Below, one piece after another: positions 11,880 to 22,222 of a stretch of 64,000 nt of DNA. A program made the translations under genes and the position numbers. The notes beneath the pieces are model-generated. The model was given only the letters and a program-made list of their open reading frames with translations. It was not told the origin of the DNA and searched no databases. Each line of letters starts with the position of its first letter. Position 1 is the first letter of the stretch. Origin of the DNA: Tetrapyrgos nigripes (taxonomy: Eukaryota > Basidiomycota > Agaricomycetes > Agaricales > Campanellaceae). Location of the stretch: positions 62,001-126,000 of the forward strand of contig JAACJM010000086.1 in assembly GCA_013368315.1 (NCBI GenBank), given 5' to 3'.

Positions 11880-12300
11880 GTTAAACTGCTAGAAAATAGA
11901 ACAATGAACATCAGAGAAGATAGAACCCAAGAAATGACGTACCGATACGTTGAAATAACAAGAAGGATGTAGCAAGAGTATACGTGAAAAGCTTTAGCAA
12001 TGCAACACAGCGGACAGCTACTGCTCTGGAGGGCTTCAACGGTGATGGTCAGGAAGAAGGGTAGGTTGAGCACCGTGTGTCGCTTTCATTGGGGGCTGTT
12101 TCGTGGGACACTGTTGGATATGGAGAACAATGGGACTGGGAGGTCAAAGCGTCGGTCACGGCGGTCCTGTGCACGTTGCGCGTTACATTAGCCCTTTATG
12201 AGCGAACCATGCTTTCTGGTATCCAAGATCCGATATCGACGGTCAGGTGGATAGAAGAAGAACGAGGGCACTCAGGGTAGGGTAGTGCTGAGATATGTAG
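11880..12300 (-). repeat. Upstream region conserved between the two duplicated genes (copy 1)
   Basis: The 420 bp upstream of copy 1 are recognisably the same as 16850-17225 upstream of copy 2. Shared blocks include CCCAAGAAATGACGTACC, GGATTGAGCACCGTGTGTCGCTTTC-like sequence, TATCCAAGATCCG and ATAGAAGAAGAAC. The duplication therefore included the promoter and 5' UTR. The GACGTACC block on the minus strand could be the end of a 5'-UTR intron. Which parts are functional cannot be told from two copies alone. Confidence 0.7.
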
Positions 12301-13600
12301 TAGACGCGGTGGGATGCAATATCGGCGATAAGTGGAAGTCGACATTGGTGGTAATCTGACAAACTCTTGTTAAGGTCTCGATAATCTGAAGCAATGCAGA
12401 CAGTAGTACGAGGCCAATGTGTTTGAGCATAGTAAGGGATAGGAGAGTATACGACTAGCGTAGTAGTGCTGACAGAGTCGGTAGTTTTCTGTCGTCATTC
12501 TGTGCAACTCTGGTCAGTTTCTGAACGCTAGAAAGAAGGCAAGGATTTACGAGAAGTAGGAGTCTCTAGGTCCATCTTGCGAAAGAAAAAAAAAGGTCTC
12601 TATGTATCCTCTGTGTTAGGGTGCCTGCCTCAAACTCACTTCCCCGACGACTTACATACGTATTCGCACCGCTTATTTGGTCGTAGCCGCGACGAAACTA
12701 TAAGTCTATCCCGATTTTGGATGCACTATTTCTTGCAGCAAAGTTGGACGTTGGACATGAGCGAACGCAGGAGGGAAAACAGACCTGTTCTTCGCGTGGG
12801 TCAGCTTATCTTGTGACAGAGAAGAGGACACACTTGGGACACTCAAAAGCACAACCATATCCACCCCTTTGTATTTACAACAAGGAAGAACCTCACTCCA
12901 ATACCTACTGTCTGTCTACTTTATGTTGTTTCCAGCCGATGAAAAAGGGTAAGTACCCCTTCAATGCTCCGAGGTAATGCTTCTTCTGGTAAACGTGTTG
13001 AACCTTGAATGAGGTATAATGACGCCGTAGAAGTAGCTTTCCTGGATGGAGTGGACCTATCACAGTAGTACTGGTTGCAGGTCTTCGTCGTCGTCAAAAA
13101 GAGGAAGATTCACACGTTCACCTCTCGTCAATTTCCTACCTCCCAATTTCTGCCGCCCTGCTGCTATGTGGTCCACTCAACTCTCGCCAGTCACTTGTTT
13201 GATGTCAACACTGGAGGCTAGCTTGTTCCTGTTGGTCCCTGGTCTTTGATACCACTGATCTTTTCCAACCCATCTTTCGAAACCCTCACTGAGTCACATA
13301 GAACTCGAGAGTACAAAGAATGATAACTCCAGCCCGACCAAACTTTCCAACTCCAGGACATGGGTATGGATTCATTGTGTATTGACTTAGTCAAGAATGT
13401 TCATTGGCCATCAAACTCTTCTGGGAATCGTGTCCAAGGCACCGAATACCGGTCTGATGGAGTGATTCGCGGTCTCTCATGGGTCTGATGCTCTCGGTGA
13501 TTTCTGTTTTTAAGAACACGACAAGAGCGGAAGGGATGATGAAAACACCTTTAGTTCCCCCTCCTCTTCCTCGCGGCCCTAGACGCTAGTAGCTTCTTCG
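12301..13600. other. Intergenic region between duplicated genes
   Basis: No gene is supported here. A block around 12770-12835 (GGGAAAACAGACCTG, then AGAGAAGAGGACACAC) recurs in split form at about 14918-14960 and 15043-15060, so pieces of the segmental duplication, or a dispersed repeat, are present on both sides of the membrane-protein gene. The rest is ordinary non-coding sequence with short frames only. Upstream exons of the membrane-protein gene, including its signal peptide, may lie in the last few hundred bases. Confidence 0.4.
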
Positions 13601-14657
13601 CGTCCTTCTTAGAGATGTCGACAGGATTGAGAAATCTAAGTGTTGGAGATGGAAGCTCGTCTCTGAAGTACTCGGGTTTATGGTTACATGAGACTTTGGG
13701 TGAATACGCAGTACATATAACTGCCAACGCCTTTGCCAACGTGAAATTTAGTTCGTTTTCATATTGTCGCCGGTGCGTAGGATGCTGACTGTCATCGCAG
13801 CTTTTTCGGGTATGTATGCGCATCATGGTTGTTTGGAGACGCCTGCACTGGGCTTACAGACTCTGCAGTGCCCGCGAACGCCTTTTACTACTATGGGATG
13901 AAGCGCCCTGATGGAGCAAAATATGTCGTTTGCATAGACGCCCCCTGTGACCCACGTAAACCGAATGCCCAGCTGCCCATTGTCTTTCATTTCTGAAACC
14001 TCTCCCGAAACCTCGACTTCGTCCAATCCATCCGCTTTCCCTTATATCACCCCTTCTTTTTCTCCAGCACCTTCTCCTTCCGCATCTGCGCCTATTGGCG
14101 ACCGTTCTTCCCCACTCAGCATCATTCTACTTGTAGTTGGAGGTTTGGTTTTCCTGATTCTCTGCACCTTTGAAATCGAATTTATACGTCGTCGCCGGAA
14201 AAGGATCCGAAAATTTGCTGCGGAACGATCCCTTGCAGACTTTGACGTACAACCATTTATCTCTCCGTAAGTGGGCCCAATTACTTCATGAAAACTATCA
14301 TTCATTCTTGGTTATCTAGCATCGGAGTACCAGTGGTTTCTCCAGCGAAACGAGGCACTCGCGAGGCGAGAGCGCTGCCTCCACGCAACCAACAAGTAAC
14401 AAAACCACGGATATCCCCGCAGTCAGCAACTCACAAACGAATACCAATGATTCGCCAGCCTTATCGCAATCGCAGGTTGCTCCCAGTGGGGCTTTGCCCC
14501 AGCCTTTGGGATCCAATACCCCCGTAATCGGAGAGAAACCGACGGCGATCCCTTCGCGTATGAAGAGAGTGAAAGCGGAACGGTTGTGCTGCTTCCCGAG
14601 TACGATCAAGTCTTTGGCAATGGAAATGAAAACGGTGGAGAAACTCATGGTTCTTGA
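13600..14657 (+). CDS. Single-pass type I membrane protein with mucin-like stalk
   Basis: This is a fungal cell-surface protein of unknown role. The 3' half of the gene can be spliced cleanly: one exon ends at 13955 (FYYYGMKRPDGAKYVVCID), the intron 13956-14067 ends in a pyrimidine tract and TCCAG, and further exons are 14068-14266, 14320-14395 and 14487-14657, with a TGA at 14655-14657. Phases match throughout. The product has a beta-rich ectodomain, a short Pro/Ser stalk (PPSPSASAP), one transmembrane helix (LSIILLVVGGLVFLILCTF), then a basic stop-transfer RRRRKRIRK and an acidic cytoplasmic tail ending in LPEYDQVFGNGNENGG. This architecture is common among agaricomycete orphan surface proteins. 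Upstream exons and the signal peptide are not resolved; reading around 13615-13760 (SLKYSGLWLHETLGEY) looks like part of the ectodomain, so the start given is approximate. Confidence 0.6.
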
Positions 14658-15256
14658 AGAAACATGATAGGCGGCGTTGCTGTATGAGAATCCATGACAT
14701 GTGTAACGAGATGTACTATAATGTGAATATAATGGATAACTAAAAACTGGGGGCGCTCTGCGAGAGAGCATCAGCATACTAAACGCTTCGAGAAACCTCC
14801 CAAACACTCGCACTTTGTTCATAGCCAGAAAAAAGCAACAAAAAAACCTCACACCGACACCAGCAAAATAATCTATGCTGCTTCTAGCGTAGTGCATCAG
14901 ACGGTTAATCTAGCCGAGGGAAAACAGACAGGTCTGGGGCGTAGGTCAGTTTCTCTTGTGACCACTTCGAATCCATGACACGCTCAAAAACCGAGTTTGA
15001 CTGCCCAGTGCTCAGAATAGCCGGGTGTTACATCGATCAGATAGAGAAGAGGACACACAACTTCATGTTCGATATACATTCTCACCAAAAGTAAAACAAC
15101 AACAACAGACCACTAGTAGTATAATATATACAAAAGCACAACAGCTCCAGTCTGCTAAGTACTTGAATCCAAAGCAAAATGATAGCATGTACAAAACAGT
15201 CTGGAGCAAGGAATCACCTGCAACTAACAGGGCGACGAGTTGCACACTGGCTGCGC

Positions 15257-16832
15257 TCAGGCTACTTCGACTTCTTTAGCTATACTGTACAATCCATCTT
15301 GACCAAGCCCGTCATATCTTTCGTCGTCGTTGTCGTCTTCGGCAAGAACGTGAGTTCCTTTGTCTTCATTCTCCGCATCGTACTCCTTATCGTCCACATC
15401 CTGGCCCACATTATTGGTTTCCAAAACATTGATAAGAGCAACCGTTCCCAACTCAAACTGAAGACTGTTCGCCTCTGCGACGTCCACTACACCGGTCAAG
15501 GCCTTATTATCCGCGGCGGTCGATGATGGAAAGAGTGGCAAGTCTTCACTCTCCGTTCCGGATGAAGACAAAGACGATGCCGAAGCCGAAGTGATACCTT
15601 GCTCATCTGAAATCGAGAGCAGGGACCACGGCACAGACCGGGGCGAAGGTGTATATCCGCTCTCTGTTCCCGAAGCAGACGAACAAGAACAATTTGAAAG
15701 CGTGTCGATACTCGGCGTGAGGCGCCACGACGGCCCATCCCATTCTGACTTTGATAACATGCGCTTGTCCATGTAGAAGGCGAAAGAAGACGAGGAGCTC
15801 TGGGTTTCGGTGGAAGAGGAGAATGGAAATAGGGAAGCGTCTGTAGGGGACGAGATTGGAGGAGGGGTAGTGTGCCTGTGCCAACCCCAACCTGCCATCT
15901 TGAAGACGGAGTCGGAAAAGTCGGAGCCGTCCACGCTACATTCGTCATCATCTAGTTTGTAGTTGAATTCGGGCTCTGCGCCTACTTTGCCTCGACCCTC
16001 GTCCTCGTCCTCGTTCCGGACCTTGAAAATCTCCAAGTTCTCCCAACCAAAAGGTCCAAAGGACTAACTGACGAGAGCGAGGGCGCTTTCCAGGGGCTCG
16101 GCGAATGGATCTCTCCACAGCTTGGGGGTCCAGGTAGAGGTAGAAGTGAAGACGAAAACGAGGACGAGGACGAGGGTAAGGAGTCTACACCGGCATTGAA
16201 CTGAGACTGCAACAAGAAAGCATCCAACGCTTGACCCATATCCTGACCATATCCTGACCCACATCATCATCTTCTCTGTCGGTGGCGCACAGAGCACGAT
16301 ATTCCATCACCTGTTCGGGAGACAGCATGCTCTGGTCGAGGTGGAATGAGAAAGAAGAGGTATTGCCCCAACCCATCTTTAGGATGAGGCCAAACTCTTC
16401 GTCGTCATAACTAGCAGATTCAGAATGATTGTCCGCCACGGAGGACGTTTCCAACCCAGCACCAGCCGTAGAACTGGAAATAGGCCAAGATGAGGCCAAA
16501 GCTGGGCGGCCGTCGTTGACAAGAGCGTTAGCATCAGGTAGGTCAAGGGTAAAGCTAGCCGCCCGAGGAGTCTGAGGCGTCCGAAGATGCTCGCCCACAG
16601 TGGAAGGGTTTATATGAAGACAGTCATTTGGGCTGAAAAGTTTGCGAGCAGGACCAGCATGATGATAAAGTGGGTCTGGATCGATGGGAAGGTGCGGCTC
16701 GGATGTGAAGGAATAGCCAGTGAAGGAGGGATATTTGTGGCGTAGAGAGCCGGTGAGGTTCTCGAATTCGTGGAGAGGAAGGGAAAGGGACGGAGAGAAG
16801 GTTGAAATTGGGGAAAGGGGCATGAAAGACAT
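15257..16832 (-). pseudogene. Unknown acidic Ser-rich protein, copy 2, with two frame breaks
   Basis: This is a diverged paralogue of the gene at 9572-11866, in the same orientation and with the same architecture. The ATG is at 16830-16832 (MSFMPLSPISTFSPSL). The F-[HY]-[LM]-D-x-x-M-L-S motif again occurs twice, at about 16315-16360 (FSFHLDQSMLSPEQ) and 15755-15790 (FAFYMDKRMLSK). The acidic C-terminal block (EYDAENEDKGTH) is also shared, and the frame ends at 15257. The reading frame is interrupted twice. At 16238-16259 an 11-bp unit ATATCCTGACC is present in tandem; removing one unit joins DDDVGQDM to GQALDAFLLQSQF in frame. Near 16058 one base is missing relative to copy 1 between SSVSP and FGWENLEIF. 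Unless these are assembly errors the gene cannot make a full-length protein. Confidence 0.7.
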
Positions 16833-16849
16833 CTTAAATTCGTTAAACA

Positions 16850-17225
16850 ACTGCGAGGAACATTAGAAGCTACATGAGGACAATAGGACCCAAGAAATGA
16901 CGTACCAGTGATAGCACGTTGAGATACAGATAAAGATCTAGCAAAATGAACACGAAAAGCTTAAAGCAAAGCAATACGGCAGACAGCAACTGCTCTGGAG
17001 GGTTTTGACGGTGGTGAAAAAGAAAGGTGGATTGAGCACCGTGTGTCGCTTTCAGTGGGTGTGCCGTGTGACTTTGGTGGAAATCGATAAGGAGAACAAA
17101 GGGAGGCCAAAGCGTCGGTTACACGTTGCGCGCCCTAGAGAGAACATGCTTTCTGATATCCAAGATCCGGTGTTGGTGGTAGTTAGGTATATAGAAGAAG
17201 AACAAGGGCATTCAGGGTAGTGCTG
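16850..17225 (-). repeat. Upstream region conserved between the two duplicated genes (copy 2)
   Basis: Counterpart of 11880-12300, lying immediately upstream of copy 2. Blocks such as CCCAAGAAATGACGTACC, AGCACCGTGTGTCGCTTTC and TATCCAAGATCCGG occur in the same order and spacing, with scattered substitutions and small indels. Homology fades out soon after GGGATATGCAG at about 17235, which marks one edge of the duplicated segment. Confidence 0.7.
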
Positions 17226-17235
17226 GGATATGCAG

Positions 17236-18322
17236 ACACAGTACTTCGGAGAGTTAACGCAGTGTGCACTCGGTGATGAAACTCGTCGTACTCTGGCAAA
17301 CTTTGGTTAGTTTTGCACAACTTGGAGAGAGCTATGCTTACTTATGAGTACGCAATTCTCTGCACTCTTCTGTCGCGTCCAGACAGCTCTGCACGAAAAT
17401 TTTAAAAGAATGCATTTGAGGAGGAGAGACCAACTTGCCGGAATTTCGGAAGTGCCGGGTAAAGGTCTTACTAATAAGCCTAGTAGCCCGCTAGCTTGAC
17501 TCTTGAGTCTGCCTAGGGGAGACTAGCGTAAGGGCCATCGTACCTCGAACGTAATGTCTCTTTTCGTTGACCTCCAGCTCAGACGCTGCATTCACCAATG
17601 CCAAGAGCTTTACACATACGTAACCTTGATCAACGTTATATCACTGTCTGGGTCCACTTCGCATTTTGCTCTCTTTGCAACTCGGCCCTTCAATCTCCTA
17701 TGTTATTTGCAGAAAAAAGAGCTAGTACTAGCTAGGTTGCCGCTATAACTTCAGTATACCATTAATGAGGACGGTTCTGGTACGTCGTCATTGGTCATTG
17801 ACTATCGACATTTCTCCACTGACACTATCGACCACAGTAGTAGTAAAATCCAAAAAAGATGCTTTCAAGAACTCAACCAGTTCACCAAGTGCTCCAGAAA
17901 CGTCTGACAGTGAAAAGCTAGGCAGCTATGTATAACATAACGTTGCCGCCATGTCGTCTGGACGGTACTGCCCTTTACCGAATCAGACCAATGCACATGT
18001 CTCAGCCCACCCACGAAAATCTCCTTCCAGCACTCCGCTCTGCAGATCCTCAAATTTCATCGTACTCGCTGTACGCTACGGAAACGCTCCGGAAAGGAAG
18101 TACTGCCTCGCAAGCAAACGAACTACTGCCACGTACTTGGATTTGAAGCTGCGTTCAATGGTTGCCTTGGACGTGTCAAAAACAGTGCATCTTGCCCTAT
18201 GTAGCCGCTTGCACGCCCTTCCCTGGCTTTAAAAGGATGCTGGCTATTCCGAGTAGGACAGGCTTCAGGTCTCCAGATCTCACTCTTTCGCACTTACGAC
18301 CAACTCACGACATCTTCTCTAC
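17236..18322. other. Intergenic region
   Basis: About 1.1 kb without a supported gene. The last 150 bp before 18323 are the likely promoter and 5' UTR of the esterase; no clear TATA box was identified. I see no repeat or RNA gene here. Confidence 0.4.
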
Positions 18323-19294
18323 ATGTATCACTTCCTCATCGCATTGGGTCTCATCATGACCTCAACATTTGCTGCACCCACTGGCGGGCCTAGTGGGTGC
18401 GGCAAACAACCACCCAGTGGTGTCAGTCCTGGAGGAGCCTCCTCTAATCGTACCCTAACCAGCGGTGATCAGAAACGGAGCTATCTCATTCATTTACCTC
18501 AGAATTATGACTCCAACAAACCTACTCCTCTTATTCTCTCTTTTCATGGACGTACCCAAACCGCTAAACAACAAGAAGATGGTTCCCAGTTCTCCAACCC
18601 TTCCTTCAATCCTGATGGCATTGCTGTGTATCCTCAGGGTGTCGACGTGAGTGCTGGCACTTCCTATGCTTAGAATCTACCGCTGATGCGCTGTCCATAG
18701 AAACAATGGCAGGGTGACCCCGATGCCCCCAAATCCATCGACGACTTTAAGTTCGTCTCGGACCTCCTCGACAGACTCAATTCCGAGTACTGCATAGACC
18801 CTAAACGCATCTACGCAACTGGAATGTCTAACGGAGGTGGTTTCACAGGTTTACTCGCCTGTGACCCTACTGTCTCTGCAAAGATCGCCGCGTTCTCCAC
18901 CGTTTCTGGTGCATTCTATCTTGGTGTATTGGGTGCACCGTCTAACGCTCTTCCGGACTGTAAACCTGCTCGGACGCCAATCCCTTTGCTGCACTTCCAT
19001 GGGTATGTAGATACTCAGATCAAGTATTTGGGCGGGGGGAACGGCAGTAATCGTGGTAATACGACGTCTATTCCTGACTACCTGGATAGATGGGCGAAGA
19101 TTGATGGTATTCAACCTGACCAGAATCCCGAAGATCTCTGCGATGGTAAAGTGAAGAGGCACTCTTGGGGCAATGGCATTCTTCAGCATTATAACGAGAC
19201 GCTACTCAATCACGAGTGGCCTACGAAGTCCAACAAGGTGTGCTATGATGGTGCACAAGTTATCATGGAGTTTTTCGGTAAACATACCCTGTAG
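18323..19294 (+). CDS. Secreted CE1-type esterase, feruloyl esterase/PHB depolymerase-like
   Basis: This is an extracellular serine esterase that probably releases ferulic or acetyl groups from plant cell-wall polysaccharides. Two exons, 18323-18646 and 18701-19294 (intron 54 nt, GTGAGT..CATAG), encode 305 aa. A signal peptide (MYHFLIALGLIMTSTFAAP) is followed by a Gly/Ser/Pro-rich linker. The alpha/beta-hydrolase core then shows the N-terminal strand SYLIHLPQNY, the oxyanion region LILSFHGR, the nucleophile motif GMSNGGG, then LLHFHGYVDTQIKY carrying the likely acid Asp, and a C-terminal HSW His. The length fits secreted fungal CE1/LpqC-type enzymes. It lies tail-to-tail with the PL4 lyase, 233 bp apart, which suggests a shared role in pectin or hemicellulose breakdown. 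Substrate specificity cannot be read from sequence. Confidence 0.88.
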
Positions 19295-19527
19295 ACTAAG
19301 ACAGCTGGATCTGTCTGACGGAGGATTACCATTGTTGTATTTTACTTGCTTATTTCCCTTGATACCCTTATTACGACTTTTAGCTTGTATCTCATTTTGT
19401 ATTTCACAGCGATGATTACGACAATATAATGAACGTTACGAGGCTCCAAATCCTTTTGCCCAAACAAGTCGATGAATAAAGAATGGTATCATTTCGAGGG
19501 AGGTTATATACCTACACTGCACCCTCA

Positions 19528-22222
19528 CTAGTGCAGACGAATAGAGTCAAAGATCAAGTTGGGAGACCTGCAAAACGGTAAATATCAAGCCCATTTCGGA
19601 CAAAAAAGCACAACTTACAGGAATCCGGCTCCACTAGAACCCGAAACGGCGTTGATAGTCAAAACGTTGGTGGAACCATCGGTTTTGAGCGTACCAGAGG
19701 CTAGAAGTAAAAAAAAAAAAAGGCGCAGCAGAGGCAGCAAGGAGACTTGAGACAATCATCCCAGATAGAAAAACGCTCCAGTGACTTACGAATAGCGACA
19801 GAGTACTGGATATTGTTTCCTCTCCACGTACCACGAGTAACACCACGCGAGTCAGGCTGGTTAGGAATGGCTGGGATGGCTCCAGTGAAGGAGTTGAGAG
19901 TGATCTGAGGTCGGGCACCAGCGAATGCGAGGGTGGTGAAGATGTCGAGGGTACGTGCGCCGCCTTGTGATGAGCTGAGGGTGAAGTGGATTGTTACGGA
20001 GCCTACTGCCTGTGATTGTAAAGAGGTTGAGGTATGAGACAACCAGAAGTCAGCACGATGATCATTTGCTTACCTGGAAGATGGCCATAGGGAAGGAGCT
20101 GACAGCTTGGCCGACGGTGAATGTGACTGATAAAGCATACCACTGTCAGTATCTATAGTTCAAAGAATCTATCAAAAGCAGCTCACCTGGTCCCCAATTG
20201 CTCATACGGGTGTCGCTCGGGCTGAGATAGGAATGTCACTAAATAAAAGATTAGGCTTGATACTAGAACAGAACGTACTGCATGGTCTCGATTTTGCTAT
20301 GAAAACACCTATCAGTCTATGCTTATGCGAAATGAACAAAGAAAAACGCACTCAGCGTTCAAGAAACCTCTCGGTGTTCCGTCAAGGTCTCCAATTTGCC
20401 AGATGGTTGCCGGGAACTGGAATGATTGTTCTTTCAGTTCGAGGTCTTATCCCTGACACCTTGAAGAGAGAGGAAATACTCACCGAGAACGTGGAAGCGA
20501 TATTGGAAGTCGTCGTTCCACCGGCACTCACACTAACGGATTGACTTGCGAGAGCCAATTCGACGCTGTACACTGTACAATAAGGAAAGATGGTTAGAGA
20601 CGAATTAAGCCTTTCTAGCAAATGTGTGATACATACAAGTCATGGTGTATGTGCCAGGCTATGAAAGTGAAAAGCCAATCAGTCATGAGAAGATGGCCTA
20701 ACTAGAGCGCATTTCTCACCTTCATGAACGGACTGGTGAATCTTCCTGAAGTGTCGGTTCGTACCCTGCAAACATGAAATGAGACCTCTGCACCAAAACA
20801 TAGACCAAGTACGAGTACGTCGCTATGTGAAGGGCTCTAAATTAGAAACTCACCAGTATTGGTTGTTCGAGTTCGACCAGCCGATACTAATCAAGCTGTT
20901 GAACTGAGACTGAAAACCTGTAGCTTGGCCGGTGACTCGTCCACGACCGGATTGAGCGACGAATCCGGTGACGGGTAGGCCAGCCCAGAAGGAGGTGTCT
21001 AGAGGAGTATTATCTCAATAAATTTTCGTATAATGGCTAATATGGCGAGTACTCACCGAAAGTAGCGGGAGTGCTACCTGTGGTGAACCAAAGGGCGCTG
21101 AGAAAGTCGTTAGGATAGATTATGGGTTTACAGTGATGCAATATTGCGTACTATGGGCCGTGCAGACCCTGGCGGAAAACGTCTGGGTCGGTGTGTCCAG
21201 AGTTCTGAGAGATATTTCAGTATTGGTGATTGAAGTTATAAATATCGCGCATACCATGTCTGTGAATCAGAAAAGACTGTCAGCTATCTGAAATGCTTCT
21301 GAAAGAGAAATTAACACGTACAGAAGTAAAGCTCTTGCTGAGCACTTCCTTGGTTATCAATCTAGTTGGAATGCAAAGACGGTATAAGAAAAGGCTCTTC
21401 AACGACAATCTGACTACGTACGTCACGGAAGAAGGGTCCTCCAGAGCTTGCTTCGAAACCTGTACCGGGGACAATCTAGGCATTGATATGAGATTCCACG
21501 ATGAAATTTCCTTGCAACAGGTAGTGACATACCATCCAAGCAGCAATTCCATTTCCACTTACTCCTTTAACAGCGTCATCAATAAACTGCCTGCTGGAGT
21601 AAAACTTGGACCGTGTTTGTCCGTTGAGCAAGAAGACGTCGCTGCCTTCGATAGCGGTTCCACCGTTGACATCAGACTGCGGGAATCCGTTGGGAAGAGT
21701 AGCCCTGTTAAGACGGGCAATGTAACGAAGTTCGCCAACAGAGGGTTCTGCAGTGGTGCTAGATAGGTAGGAGGTTAGAACGATAGTCTTGAGGCTGACA
21801 CGTCAGTCAAACTCACAATGTAGCCATGTGAATAGCAGGATCTCCATTACGGGCGAGGTAATATCTAGTTGATGAAAGGCATCAATTGAGGATCACACAT
21901 TTTCTAGAGGGAAGATGGCTTACTGTGTCAAAGTGCTCGTGGTACACGTGATCAGAATGATGTTTGAACTAGGTTGCGACGAGCTACACGAAGCACCGAT
22001 ACCCGAAGAAATCTGAGAGTGCTTGCCAGACTGGTCCTGGGCTTGGATCCCGTTGAAGAGTATGGACGTGACATCACCAGTGGTACGGTCAACTGTGAAC
22101 GTCAGACCGGCTGAGGTGTCGACATTCAGATTGTTGCCGGACGTAGTGACACCGAAACCGAGGACAGAAGGCAACAGCAAGGCTGCATGGACCAACGCCG
22201 TGCTCAGGAATGTTCTGAACAT
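19528..22222 (-). CDS. Rhamnogalacturonan lyase, polysaccharide lyase family 4
   Basis: This secreted enzyme cleaves the rhamnogalacturonan I backbone of pectin by beta-elimination. The ATG at 22222 starts a signal peptide ([22 protein letters not shown]) followed by the PL4 N-terminus [20 protein letters not shown]. About twelve exons with roughly 55-nt introns follow. Readable blocks include [54 protein letters not shown], the [10 protein letters not shown] domain with WSNSNNQYW, the FMKPGTYTMTLYKVELA carbohydrate-binding-like domain, and the C-terminal beta sandwich ([34 protein letters not shown]). The last exon ends in [12 protein letters not shown] with the TAG at 19528-19530. No frame break was found. 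Length is consistent with fungal RglA-type enzymes of about 530 aa. Confidence 0.93.

Noticed and set aside
13551..13826. 91-codon minus-strand frame
   Set aside because: It lies opposite the ectodomain exons of the membrane-protein gene, whose splice phases are consistent, so it is treated as a shadow.
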